Assembly: GCA_963920665.1 (NCBI GenBank) | Contig: OY987272.1 | Coordinates: 14,079,001-14,143,000 of the forward strand | Reading direction: 5' to 3' | Origin: Straminergon stramineum | Lineage: Eukaryota; Streptophyta; Bryopsida; Hypnales; Calliergonaceae | Length of the DNA: 64,000 nt | Shown: positions 10,801 through 22,680 of the stretch, piece by piece | Position numbering within the stretch: the stretch's first letter is position 1 | Layout of the letters: each line of letters begins with the position of its first letter | Made by a program: the position numbers and the translations under genes | Notes under the pieces: model-generated | What the model was told of the DNA's origin: nothing | Databases searched by the model: none | Seen by the model: only the letters and a program-made list of their open reading frames with translations

Positions 10801-13800
10801 CCACTCTTAGTCTCTCATTCAAATCAAATAAATGTGAAGAAAGACATCAAACAAAACAGATAGATAAGAACAGAGGCAAAGAAACGAATCGAATGATTCT
10901 GTAGATTGAATAAACCCCAGTAGAAATCAATAAATAACACAGGACGAATAAGAAATTTCGGTAGTACCATGCCAAATAAGGAGAGTACGTTGAGTGCATC
11001 AGCATTTGCCATGGCTTCAAGTGCAGCATACAGCATGGGTGCATGCGCAAGGAGCCCTTCCCTGTTTCCACCCCAGTTGTCACTAACCGGTGGAGACAAC
11101 AATTGCACTGCGAAGTGCACTGCATGTTCCTGTCACATCTACACCCGAGTCAAAAAAATTGGGGGTAACGTCTCGAGAAGCATGTCTCTGAGCATGATCC
11201 TCGATTACTTCATGCACATCAACCCTTAAACGACATTTTCTGGTCTCATCCGGTCATTAGTTTCCTACGTTAAAACACAGGTTTCAAAAATTAGAGCAAT
11301 AAATATGCTGACAGGGTCTCACACAGACCTGCACCGTCCAGCTGCGAATAAGAGAGGCCCCACACAGGATGCTAGCTGCTGCTGCCCTTTCCTCTTCAGG
11401 ACCAATAATGGCTGTCTTATAGATCTTCTCCAACTCTACAACACTTTCAAACATAGAAATGATCTTGAGCCAGCAACACACATATGAATTTGGTAAGTAA
11501 TCAAAAGTCGGGCAGAGGATTGCGTTCAATGCTTCCAAAGCGAACATAACCATTTGATCTCCCATGATACTAATAGAAACATGTTGCAGATTCACGAATT
11601 GATATCACTAAGTATACCTTCCAGCAGGATATGACATCAGTGCAGTTCGCAAGGTTGAGAGGGGAGCCCCATCCATAAATGCTGACCACGGAGACGGTTG
11701 CGAAGGAACCACGGGGATATTAGCCATTGACCCTCCGGTTCCAAGCCAGAAGTAAGCGGAATTGGACAATAAGCTCCTGCTTATGCATGCATCCACGATC
11801 AAGTGCCGCATAGTTCCAACTGATCGTGCACAATCAAATATGCATACTGGTCAGAAAAAGAAGGACTTGATGCTGTATCTGGTCAACATGAGTAAAAATA
11901 GAATACCTGTACAGAGCTAGCTTTCTATCATCGGTGTCCAGTCATATATTAGGCCCCGCATTACAACGAATTGGAAAATAATGATTCGATCACACCTTTC
12001 ATATCTCACTAGTGGAAACCACCCGTGGCAAGTGATATTCTAAAAATCTAGCCACGATAAATCCTGTTAATTCTAACGACATTTACAGCAGTTTCTAACA
12101 TTAACCCTGACAATTGTAATGAGGCTGGGTTTTCTAGAATACCTCAGAAGATTAGGTTTTCAACTAGTTTGAAATCTACAATCTAGTAGCTTGCAAGAGA
12201 ACTGGAGCTAGTGACTCCTACACAGTCTATCCATAACATGTTCAAATGAACATGGAATAAAAGCTTCTGTAGTAAAGTGCACAGAAACAACCAAAAAAAA
12301 CTACTCTGTTCACCGGTACTTACAGACCTGCAGATTTTCCAGTGCTCATATCCGCACTCATCGTTTGCCCGCCACTACTTATAAAGGCAGCCACCTTCAC
12401 AGCTACTTGATTTGCAGCAGTAACAGCCACAGTGGGAGGAACCAAAAGAGACTCAAACTGGCCAAGAACCTGCAGACAAGTTTCCAGAGCAGCGCGTCGA
12501 CCTCCTACAACTTTTCTTTCCTTGACATCTCCAGATAAACTCTCGGGGTGCAGTTGCCCTTTCTCTTCTTCATCAATCACAATTCCTGATGCAATTGGCA
12601 AAATAGAGAGCAGCATACACAAGCGAGATTCCACATGTGGATTTGGCCCTTCAATAGACTCACGGTCCTGCACGATCATGAACCAAAATAATAATCATTT
12701 GCAAGTCGTTAATTGAAAAGGATCTTCGAATACACTTGGTCCCAAGCTCAAACCTGAAAATCCAATACTACATAAGCAGTAACCTGCATGAACGAGTGTA
12801 AAACTAATGAGGTTCCTTTCAAGTGTCCATGTGGTGTAGAGCACCGACAAAAAAACGCAACTCGAACTGAAGAGTAGTCAAAAGAACTCGGTTGTAAGAC
12901 AACATCATACCCTTTTCACTAAGCGCAAAGCTGCTGTCCACAGCCCCAGAAATAAATCCACCCAGTTCGCATTATGTACAGATTGCATGGACTTCATCAC
13001 ATCTGCAACCAAGACACACAATTTCATGTCGCGCTCAAAACATGCACCCGCAAGCAGTTTTACTGAACAAGCGAAACCTGTAGGGAGAGAAAGTGCTAAC
13101 CAGCCAGAATATCTGCATTGGAAGTTGAACAAAGACGACGTCCTTCCATAGCAGCTTCCATGTAGATATCGAATGGAAGCCAAGGTGAACTGCAGCCCAG
13201 CCCACCTGCCACAAGTGTTACCATAACATTCTTGAGCAGTAGTGACATGGCACGTCTTGAGAACGGTACCAGTTGAAAGTGATTCAGAGCGAAGTGATGT
13301 CAAATCAGAGCACATCGAGCAAACTGAAAGCTCGGACATACTCTCAAATGTGAAGAGAATGGCTCATTGGCTCGAGGACCCTTCACTTGTTCAAGTTGAG
13401 CCAAACTTTGCAAAGCTCCAGATCACAGGGATTCCTCTTCATCCCAGCTCAGAGAGTGCTCAGCAAGCGCTCTCTAGAATGTTCAGGAAAGCACGAGACA
13501 ACAAGCCTAATGAAAGAAAACTGAAAATGAGAGCACCGCAAAGAACAGAGAACACGAAATAAACTACCTGCATTGCCGAAAGACCATGAACGAGATGAGA
13601 TCGGCAGCAACGACCGAACGACTGGCATCTGCGTGGGGCGCCACTCCTGGCGTAGACCTTGTTGGATGGCCTTGGCTAATTGCCCCAAAGCCTCCATAGC
13701 CTCCTTGGGTGCCATAGATGAAGGATCATTGGTCAGCGATTCCAGACGTTGCAACCTTTGCACAAATAAAGTCCATTGGTCCTGCCTGTCCCACCAGGCT

Positions 13801-16208
13801 CAATTCCGTTACCATAATGCTAGCCTTCTTAACTGTACTTACAACCAATGAGACAGACCAAACTAAATATCAAGATCAAAAAGCAATGCTGAAATTTGAA
13901 GTGAAATTTGAAAAGCAGTGCTTTGATTGCTAAGACCTACAAGTAATTAGAATCAATGGCTGAAAATTGTAGGGAAGGACAAACATAGCATGATCTTCAC
14001 GTTCGATCCTACAGTTGAACATAATCCCATTGTAAACGGCATTTTTTACTTACAACCAAAATCTGATCCTTGATACTGAAAATGCCTGGTAAGTGCTAAA
14101 TTACAAATTCTTTTTAATGAGCATGACCTTTATTGACATTACCTAGTCGGATTCAAAATACGCAGGAGTAGAACATTAAAAAATGAAATGGCTAAGAAAG
14201 TTGTGTTACTCACAAGTTCCGTCGAGCAATCCGAAGCAGGCCTGCAGTGCGCTTGTTCTCCATGATTTTAGCCATGAGGTGCACTGCTGCCAAGCTGTTA
14301 TTCTTTCGCAGCTGCTCCAACCCCATTTCCAGCTTTTCATCATGACCAGCTACCCCTAACCCCCCCATCATTTGACTATGCATAGAGCCTTTGTTGGATA
14401 TCCAGTCCTCATATACGGCCTCCGCCAATCGTGCCACGAGAGCGAACAGAAAATGCACAATCACCACCCCTACCTCTGTTATGGGCGCGTCGGGAGTCTC
14501 AGATAATTGTAGGGCCTCGTCCACAGCCTTCACAATCCTGCACCAATCCAACAGCTATGAGAACCGTTGGTCCATTCTGAAGTGAAAAAAATTATCACTT
14601 GCTTAATCAACCCTCAAAAACCAATGATTCCTGGTTCTGTACTTGATAGATTTTTTTGTACAAAAAAAAAATTCAGTTAGAGCCAAAAGTTAAAATCAGA
14701 ATCAGTGAAGAACATTGCATGTGTTGGTCAATGAACAAATAAAATACTTCGTATGACACAAATCCTGCTTAAAACTGCTAAAGCAACCAAATTTGAGCCT
14801 CTCGGTCAATAAGGGGTTAAAGGGGTTAACGGAAAGAGGAGATTTCAATTAATCACCTGTCCCGACATGGCATGATCTTGGTGGATGACAGACAAAAGGC
14901 GTAGGTGCTTGTCAGATTCAAGTACATTTTGTACATTTCAGGTTGCTGTTGGCGAGTAGGTAGGATCCTACACATAAAAAAACACCGGCACAGGAGAAAA
15001 ACGCTCAATCGAGAAGCCATTAAAGGCCGGGGGTTGCACTAAAAAAAATTATTGAAAGGACCACTTTAGATTGCACCTGTCGAAGTAATAAGCTTGAGAT
15101 AACAAGAAATCCTAAACCTCGATTGGTGCAAACTTTGTTTGATTTTCATTTGATCTCATTTTGTTCAATGTCAACCTTGCATTAGCCTAAGTACCAAGAA
15201 TGGGCATAACAGATGACTCTTACATGGCCCCAATTTGGCATGTTAAGAATGTTGAGACAACAAGGTTTCTACAACCACTATGAGGTGGATTGAACACTCG
15301 TACTTCATATGCATCATTAGGTGTCATCAATGTCATGCATTGTTTTAAGCTTGTTATCTCACCCTTATTGCACACAACCTTGGTTCAAATTTTAACATGT
15401 TATTGCACTCTTGCTGCTTCAAACTATGCAATTTAAGCGGCACTTACACAACATGATTCATGGAAAGGCCCAGTGATCTAGCCAGGAAAGGCCTTCGTAC
15501 GACCAGTGTAACGAAAGAGAGACCGCCCATGATTCTCTCATTGCTGTTGTTAAAAGCTCCTTAAACAAATTAGGAGCGACTTACAGAGCTAAAAATTCTT
15601 GAGATTACAGTACTTGAGATCTCAAAATTTCAAGCTACCTCTTGATGGTGGATTGGACACTTGTTCCTTCAAATGCTTCAGAAGGTGTCATAAACACAAC
15701 GGATTATGGATAATTCCAAGCTTGTTATCTCCTTAATACTTGCACATGATGTTAGTTCACATTTCAAGCTTATTGCATTAACCTGTGCAATTGAAAGTAG
15801 CCCTAATTTTACTAGTTAAATCCAGTTAAAGACAGACAGACCAAGAAAGTTTTAAAAAATAAAATCCGTTGACAAAGGAAGGGGATAAGTATTAAGATAG
15901 GGGAAAGAGTGAGGGACAGACCTGCTGGTGAGGAGAGCGAGCATGTGAAGAGCGGAAACCATCTGGCTCGACATGGCGTGCTGAATGTAGCTCCAGAGCG
16001 TGGCCGCAGGGGGAGGACCCCCATGCGAGGAAGCATTGATGGACAGACAGTGCAGCAGCACCTGCGCCAGCTCCACGCTCGGCAATCCCAGCCCTTCCTC
16101 GTGGACGCACGTCACCACATCCGTCCCCCACGCCAACGGGAACTCGTTTTGCGTCCACGCTGTCTTCGTCACCTCCAGCACCGCCTTCCACGACGCCGAC
16201 GCTTGCAT
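7822..16208 (-). CDS. MED33: Mediator of RNA polymerase II transcription subunit 33 (MED33/REF4 family), 13 exons, 1298 aa
   Basis: Exons, 5' to 3' on the minus strand: 16208-15922, 14967-14857, 14537-14214, 13785-13568, 13205-13101, 13002-12911, 12667-12328, 11819-11618, 11443-11329, 11129-10968, 10791-10140, 9757-9554, 8906-7822 (3897 nt). MED33 is a plant-specific Mediator tail subunit; Arabidopsis MED33A/B (RFR1/REF4) repress phenylpropanoid genes. Family blocks appear in order: LPSVELAQVLL (exon 1), LARLAEAVYEDW-type region (exon 3), WLPFDIYMEAAMEGR (exon 5), FLGLWTAALRLVKRDRESIEGP (exons 6-7), MRHLIVDACISRSLL and GWS-like PWSAFMDGAPL (exon 8), ASILCGASLIRSWTVQEHAV (exons 9-10), LLPICEVFGS (exon 11), EVTRGLWKYASMNGQDWPSPAA (exon 12) and LPLPLAALIGLTITFKLDK through GAAAEL (exon 13). 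Length matches the roughly 1300-aa family. All introns are GT-AG and in frame; several donors are GTCTGT. Function is inferred by family, not shown here. Confidence 0.96.
8907..9553 (-). other. MED33 intron 12, carrying two transposon relics
   Basis: The intron holds the pogo-like MITE at 9163-9354 and, at 9008-9160, a block related to the element in intron 11 (see 9902-10066). No coding potential is visible beyond the exon shadows. Confidence 0.7.
9163..9354. mobile_element. Pogo/Emigrant-like MITE in MED33 intron 12
   Basis: The ends read CAGTAGAACCTCC and, inverted, CTGTAGAACCTCTC, each flanked by the dinucleotide TA (9161-9162 and 9355-9356). Termini of the form CAGTARAACCTCTATAA with TA duplication are known from Arabidopsis Emigrant/Lemi1, mobilised by pogo-type (Tc1/mariner) transposases. 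Inside, an approximately 60-bp block (CCCTCYATAAGCAAATAAAC...) is present twice, at about 9184-9241 and 9272-9330. There is no transposase; the element is non-autonomous. Confidence 0.8.
9902..10066. mobile_element. MITE with about 30-bp inverted ends in MED33 intron 11
   Basis: GAATCTTCTCCATAATTCAT near 9903 is inverted at 10044-10065 as GAATTATGGCGAAGATTC, both followed inward by an ATCTCC/ACCTCC block. A second, rearranged copy of one end lies in intron 12 (about 9008-9045), followed there too by the sequence TTGTCTAAAAGTTCCTGA that flanks this copy at about 10078. So the two introns share an element family. Confidence 0.6.
15280..15770. repeat. Direct repeat in MED33 intron 1
   Basis: Blocks near 15283-15400 and 15645-15765 share GGTGGATTG-ACACT-GT-CTTC, AGGTGTCAT and AAGCTTGTTATCTC followed by a TTGCACA stretch. 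A single inverted scrap, AATAAGCTTGAGATAACAAG, lies at 15090-15109. This is an old insertion or duplication inside the 954-nt intron. Confidence 0.6.
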
Positions 16209-16254
16209 TGCAACCACCACCACTACCACTACCACTACCACTACCACTACCACC
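16209..16254. repeat. (CCACTA)n microsatellite in the MED33 leader
   Basis: About seven CCACTA/CCACCA units abut the MED33 start codon. Read on the gene's strand they form an uninterrupted in-frame run of GTG/GTA valine codons ending in GTT-GCA-ATG. Initiation at the ATG (16208) fits the family N-terminus; the valine run is taken as 5' UTR. Confidence 0.8.
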
Positions 16255-16479
16255 AGGTTTACCCTACTACCCCGTTCAAACTCAAACTCAAAATCCTCTC
16301 CACATCACAACAAACAAACACTCAAACTTCTATTTCCGAAAGAAATCCAAACAACGCCCGATCAAAAACCCTCCGCCCTACCTCGACGACAGAATGCGCC
16401 AATGTGCGCAACCCCTGGCTGATCTCTTCAAAGAGACATCCAAGGAAGCGGGATTACATTTGCAGCGCGCCGATCGGAT

Positions 16480-16500
16480 GAAGAAGAAGAAGAAGAAGAC
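16480..16500. repeat. (GAA)n microsatellite in the MED33 5' region
   Basis: GAAGAAGAAGAAGAAGAAGA; on the MED33 strand this is a CTT/TCT pyrimidine tract of the kind found in plant 5' leaders and core promoters. Confidence 0.7.
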
Positions 16501-16649
16501 GAGGAACGCCGGGATTTACTAATAGGTTCCGGAATTGAATTTGTTGTGCATTCCGACTATTGACCCCACCAAAGTGGAGCGAGGACGGACGTAATCTCTG
16601 TCTGTGTATAATTGGAACCCTAGAAAAGGGAAAAAAATAAACCTGACCC

Positions 16650-17190
16650 TGAACTGTACTGTAGCTCGCTACTGTAGGTTGCGAACAAAACCTGCAAATA
16701 ACTTACAGACAGAGCTACTGTAGTAGACTACCACTGGATAGAAGTCATTTACTGTTCCGCAGCTTTGACCTCCAGTACGGCTTGATGACTGGGATTCCAG
16801 CCTCGGCGGTTCTCGAGGCTTCTAGAAGGAGAACCTTCAGACTTCTGAGCAGGGGGCTCATCAGTTAGTTTCTACAGTTGATTGCTGATTGGCAGGCGTG
16901 GAAAGCGAGCTTCACTGGAGGGCTGGAGTCCTGAAAGCTCTTTACTCTATGCAACACTAGAGCGAACCCCGTCGTTTTTCATTGAGGAGATCCAGAGCTG
17001 TGTCGCTTCTCATTGAAAATGATCTATTGTTAGTGTCCAAGTCAGCCCCACGATTTGTCCCTTGTGACTTTTTTCACTCACCCCTCCTTTTGTTGCTATT
17101 TCAAGGAATGAAAAGCAACGGGTTTCACAGTAGTGCAAGGAGGTCAATAAAGGGGGTAAGTCGGTCTAGCCGACCCCCCTCGCTCGTCCA
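16650..17190. other. Upstream flank of MED33; no gene seen
   Basis: Moderately GC-rich sequence containing likely MED33 promoter DNA. No clear TATA box in the right place and no protein-like ORF. Confidence 0.4.
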
Positions 17191-17194
17191 ACCC

Positions 17195-17595
17195 AAGTCA
17201 ATCGGCCGGGGTGGATTGACCCCTGCCCTTGCTCGTCCAGTCGTCCCCAAGGGAAAACCCTGAAATTTTTTATTTGTCACGCACGAGTAAAATTTGCAAA
17301 TTTTAAATTCATATTTGCAATCAGAGGCCCAAACTAACTTAGCTAGGAGAGGAGAGGTAGAGAAGATAAATTAGTGAAGCACAAAATAGGGGGTCTTTCT
17401 TTTTGCATGCACCCCTAGAATGACTTGGGGGGACGAGTGAGGGGGTCAATCCACTCCCACCCTAATTTGGAGCCTCTGATTGCAAATATGAATTCAAAAT
17501 TTGCAAATTTTCTCATGCGTTACAAATAAAAAATTTCAGGTTTTTCCCTTGGGACAAGTGAGGGGGTCCATTCACCCCAGCTGTTGGTCTAGGGT
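17195..17595. repeat. Inverted repeat with about 120-bp arms
   Basis: The left arm (about 17203-17330: TTGACCCC..CCAAGGGAAAA-CCTGAAATTTTTTATTTGT...) and the right arm (about 17466-17590) are reverse complements with few changes, for example TTTGCAATCAGAGGC inverted as GCCTCTGATTGCAAA. About 135 bp separate them. A nested pair, CCCCCTCGCTCGTCC and GGACGAGTGAGGGGG, lies around 17176 and 17433. Foldback transposon or composite MITE; no ORF. Confidence 0.8.
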
Positions 17596-17609
17596 GGAGG
17601 TTTTCAATC

Positions 17610-18245
17610 CACGGCTTTGGAATTGGGGGAGTTTTCACTTCATGAAATTGCAATTGCAATGGACCTCAATTGCAATTACAAAATCAAAAGAGATCAATTG
17701 CAATTGGGGGAGTTTGACATCAATTGCAATTTAGGGAGCTTGATGTCAATTGCAATTGACATCCTTTGACAAATAAAGTAGGGAGGGAGGAGGCTTTTGA
17801 TTGGGCGTTACAATTGGGGGGAGTTTGACTTTATGAAATTGCAATTGCAATAAACCTCAATTGCAAATCAAAGGAGGTTAAACTAGGGGAGTTTGATGTC
17901 AATTGCAATTCAGAGAGCTTTGACGAATAAAGTAGGTAGGATGGAGTTTTTTTTATCAGGCATTGTGTTTGGGGGAGTTTTGACTTCATGAAATTGCAAT
18001 TGCAATTGCAAATCAAAAAGAGGTGAATTGCAATTGGAGGAGTTTGACATCAATTACAATTGACCTCCTTTGACTAGTAAAGTAGGTAAATTGGAGGTTT
18101 GTAATCGGGCATTGTGATTGGGGGAATTTATCTTCATAGAATTGTAATTACAAATCGAAGGAGGCCAATTGTAATTGGAGGAGTTGGACATCAATTGCAA
18201 TTGACCTCCTTTGATTTGCAATTGGGGGAGTTTGACTTCATGAAA
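17610..18245. repeat. Degenerate minisatellite rich in CAATTG, unit about 100-200 bp
   Basis: The phrase GGGGGAGTTTGACTTCATGA recurs near 17622, 17818, 17973, 18120 and 18225, each followed by AATTGCAATTGCAA and then CTCCTTTGACTAATAAAGTAGG-like sequence. Spacing varies (about 198, 156, 147, 104). The short palindrome CAATTG occurs many times between them. No ORF. Confidence 0.8.
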
Positions 18246-18299
18246 TATCTTTTTGAGTAAATTAGGCTTGAAAAGTAAATGGAAATTGAGCCTTTTCAT

Positions 18300-20590
18300 T
18301 TAAGATTTGTAGTCAGGATCACTAAGGGCCAAACGTCAATGTTGTGTCAAAATTGGAAAGCAATTATCAAGTTTTTTCAAAATTAGCATTGCTTTTGTTG
18401 AATTTCAAGATGCTTACATGTCCATTTGAGTAGGAAGAAACTACATTATAGGAGTAATATTGTCTTGTTGTCAAAATGAAAGCAATCTAAAAATTCAAAT
18501 TCAATATTAAAATTAGTTTTTCACAAGTTTCAAAGTTACTTCCCCTTCTTCCCCTAAAATTTTTTTGGACAACAATTCTAATTTTCTTCTTGCAAATATT
18601 ATACACTTCTATGTAAAATTTTGGGAAATCTTGTCTTTTGGGGGCAATCTTTGTATGCCATTTGTTTTTGTCTACTTCAGTGGTTGTGTAGATTGGATGC
18701 ATATAAATTAAGGTTCCCTTGCAATGTTGTTGTTTTGAATTTGTTCCAACATTTTAAATATGTTCTTGCAACGGTGAGGTTTTTTGGTGGTTATGCAATT
18801 AATTTTTAAGAGGGTAACATATTGAGGTTGAAGAGAAATGCAAACAAAAAGTCTTTTCTTTTTGTCTACATTCTATACTAGTGACAAACAAAATTGAGTA
18901 TGGATTATGGATTTGAAAGTTTTTCATTCAAACAACCATGCCATAAGCATCAATGGGCAAAGTCAAAAAGTAGATATACGGAAGTCATAGTATGCAATAT
19001 TGAACACACTACCATGGAACTTTGAAGAAAATATTAGTTGTGATGTGAAAGAAAATTAATTTCAAAGTTAGCCATTTTAAAACTCAATTTTATATGCTAT
19101 AATTTGGAATTACTTTATGTATTTTGTCAATTTTTTCTTAGAACTCCAAAATACTTTTTGTACCATAGCATGTTGCTATACATCATTTCAAATTGTTGTA
19201 CACAAAAATTGAAGGAAATTGACATTTATAGAATTAAAAATATTTCACAATTTGACAAACATCACATGGTATTGGTTCCCACTATATTTGAATATTTATT
19301 TTGGAATTGAGAAGATGGAATTGCATTAGCCATTGTAGAGAGAATATAGCTTGCAACATGAACCATTGTTACATCTTAATGCCCTAGCATTTGAAATATT
19401 TGTTAAATAGGACAATGTGTTCTGTTTATATAATAGAGACATATGATGCGATTTTAGGTTGTACAAAGACTAGCATTTATAATGCTCATAATTGACTCAA
19501 CTAATCCTATCTTGACTTGACTTGTCTACCTTTGGTTAGAGCAAACCTTGAACGGAAGACATACCCTAACATGCTAAAACCTATCAATGAGAGCAATTTT
19601 TTGCTCCAAAATCCTTCACTGAATAAGATAAACTAGCCCATGACAAGCAAAAGGCCTATAACAAACAACTAAAAAATGACCCATTATAGTCTTCCATCAA
19701 TCCATGACAAACTTTTTTCAATTCTTGAGTTTTGGGCTACACTAGGTTGAGTTAATAGCCACTATCTATTCAACATCTTGGATGATGTTGATGGAATGAT
19801 TAGTGACTGCAATAGAACTAACTTCCACCTTTTGAATGTAAATTCATCACAAGAAGTAATTTTTTGAGGCCTTCATGTTGTGGCCATGTTAGGAAATATT
19901 GTAATTGCTTTAGGTGAGTACAATTACCATTTTGGACACACTTTTTGTTGGTTTTGGAGTAGTTTAGAGAGACTCTTTTGGACCCATTGGGCAGCACACT
20001 TCAAAAATTCATAACAAATTCATACTATGTCAAAACACTAAAATTTCAATTGCTCTCCCCATTTCTCACATTTGTCTTCATGTGGAAAAAAAATTTCAAA
20101 TTTTCAAACAATGTTAACAGGGCAAACCAGTCATTCTACCTGTCATAGGCTGGTTTACCTCATAGGCCTTCCCCAAGGGAGCAGAACCCAACAAATCAGT
20201 GTTGCTGAAGCCAGGGCCCAAACTGAAAATGCTGTGTGTGCTTTCTTTGAACAGCATTGTTTTTTTCCCCCAAGAATCAGAACATTCTAAAAGTTATAAA
20301 CTTCCAATCATGAAAGGACACGTGAGATACTCCAGTACTAGACTACTAGCACCTCTAATAAGTGCTTGAGCATGGATTCTATTATTGGAGTGCAAAGTTT
20401 TGTTTTTGCCTTGTTGGCAAGCAAAAGGGAATTTTTGATCCTCATGGAATGCATTTTTTGGACACCGTTTGAATAAACTATGAATTTCTACTCGAACCAC
20501 GTAGAACACATGACAAAAGTTAAAGACTTGGAGATGAGGAGAAAGAACTAGTGGTTGGGGTTGAGTTGTGCAAAGGTTGTAAAATTGGGG
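18300..20590. other. AT-rich intergenic; no gene recognised
   Basis: Scattered short ORFs, none resembling a known family. Near 20120-20170 a scrap (GCAAACCAGTC..GGCTGGTTTACC) resembles, inverted, an end of the element at 20600. Confidence 0.4.
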
Positions 20591-20599
20591 CACTCAGTA

Positions 20600-21026
20600 T
20601 TAGAGTAATAAGGTAGACCAACCTATTACCACCACGATTCCCAATTTGAGTATATTGGGAACAACTCCAATAGGGGCACATATTTTTCAGAGGTGTGAGC
20701 ATGTTTCATGAATCCAATCCAACTAGAATTATAATTTTTCAATAAAAATTGTAATTTCTATGAATTTCTAAAGTGGTTTGCCTGAAATTACAAAACTGCT
20801 TTTTGAGTAAAGTCATAAACGTCCTCAAACAACCTATAACTGTCATTCCATGTACTTAATAGCACTTGAGTATCCACCGATCAAGAACTAACATGTTACC
20901 CAAGTTTGAATTCATGCACTGAAATTGTCAGAAAAATAAATCGATATAGATGAGTTCTATAATGGAGATGGGGCCAGAAATAGGAAGCTAGTGGAAATGG
21001 GTTGGTCTACCTTACATTGAATCATT
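20600..21026. mobile_element. TIR element of about 425 bp
   Basis: AATAAGGTAGACCAACCTAT at 20609 is inverted at about 20995-21014 as GGGTTGGTCTACCTTACATT, with similarity reaching about 33 bp. No ORF of transposase type lies inside. Superfamily not assignable from the ends. Confidence 0.55.
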
Positions 21027-21029
21027 CAC

Positions 21030-22680
21030 TATATGCATTGCGGAACCCAAGGACCAAAATTTGGAAAAAATACAAGACAAAACTCTTCACAGCACCCAAA
21101 CTCAAGTCTAATTGAGTTTGGTGTCATGTTTCTTTAGTACTATTTTTAGTTAAACCTTCTTCTAACACCAATTTATAAACACAAGATAAACTTTATGGTT
21201 AACTCTAATCAATGCAAATTTTTCATATTATGTAGGACCATGAATTGTTTGTAAATGAAACTTTCTCTTTCTAGAATTCTATACAAAATTTTTTGGGTTT
21301 TTTTATTTGAAAAGAAATAATCATTCATTAAAATCATTAAAATTTTTAGGTCGTACAAAGATAAGGGTTGCTGCATGCAAAATTAAATTCATCAATATTA
21401 TAGTGTGAGTTCAAGGAGTAAACCAAGTATACTATAATGTTTATCACAATCATCTCCATTTATGCTTAAAATTTCATATAATTTTGAGTATTTTGTAATT
21501 ACTATGATTTTATAAAGAAATTGTTTTTTTAAATAATGTAAATTTCATTTTTAATATTTTTAATTATAAAAAAATGAAGTTAAAATTTCAACATATAGTA
21601 TATTACTACATGATAAAATATCAAATTTTCGAAAAATATATTTAACCCCTATCGGATCATAAAACCATTAGGTGGTTTCTACAATATTGTTTTTTACAAC
21701 TCCGGTCTTTTAGGGGTTATAGAAATTCATGAAACATGACAAGTGGGAACATAGAATAATTATTATTGAAGTGCTAATATATCAACCTTTAGTTTAAAAT
21801 AGAAAAAAGGTCATTTTCAAAATTTGTTGAATTTGTTGATATTTCTCAATGTATTGTTCTTTACAAGGGAATCATGATATTACAATCTTGATGTACAAGT
21901 CTTCCTCAAATGGAATTCTACTTTAGTCTAATATGGGCATGTATATGTACACTACATTCAAAGATCATCACTATTTTCAATTTTAAAAAATAACTAAAAA
22001 GCTCATAGAAATGAACAAATCTTTAAATTTTCAATCAATATCAAAATGAAAGTAGCATTGGTGTTAAATTTTACTAAAACTAAGCTTATGGTAACTATTA
22101 ATAATTATGTTCGATTTGAAACTAACACTTATTGATGATTTGTTTCTCTCTTAAAACTCATTAAGAAATTTAAAAATCCTGTAAGTGGATTAGTTTTTCA
22201 ATTTAAAACTTGAAGTTCAAAACATTTCATAATTTGTACATTCCAAATTAATGTTATATTTTTTCACAAACTTTAGTCAAACTACCTTACATGAAGGTTA
22301 GATTGAAACATAATTCAAGTATTTTTTTGGAATGTCTAAATGCTTGGAATATTACAAGTGAAATGTTCGAAATGTTGTAGAAATTTTTCATCCATATTGC
22401 CTAATTTTTGAATATTTTTGGAAATCTACATCATGCCTTAAGCCCCGCATGATAGGTTTCAAAAAAGAAGAAAACTTAGAAGTCATCGATCACAAAGAAA
22501 ACTTCGATGACAAAATGCTAAAATCCTAACATGAGAAGTTTTGCATGCTAAAAACTTTCACCAACAAAATTGAAAATATTTTGGCACTTAGTTGTTGAAT
22601 CAAACCTTCACGTACAATAGTGTGCCTTGTGCCATTTCTATAATATACTGAAATAAAGAGTAAAAGTAATTTTCTAGTTT
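21030..22680. other. Very AT-rich intergenic; nothing recognised
   Basis: No ORF above background. Contains the inverted scrap AACCCCTATCGG / TCTTTTAGGGGTT at about 21647 and 21705. Confidence 0.4.

Noticed and set aside
15909..16522. Overlapping plus-strand ORFs of 104-190 codons
   Set aside because: They are antisense to MED33 exon 1 and its leader, are driven by GC-rich codons and microsatellites, and have no family resemblance.
20072..20290. 72-codon ORF near a TIR-like scrap
   Set aside because: No recognised domain and partly inside repeat sequence.
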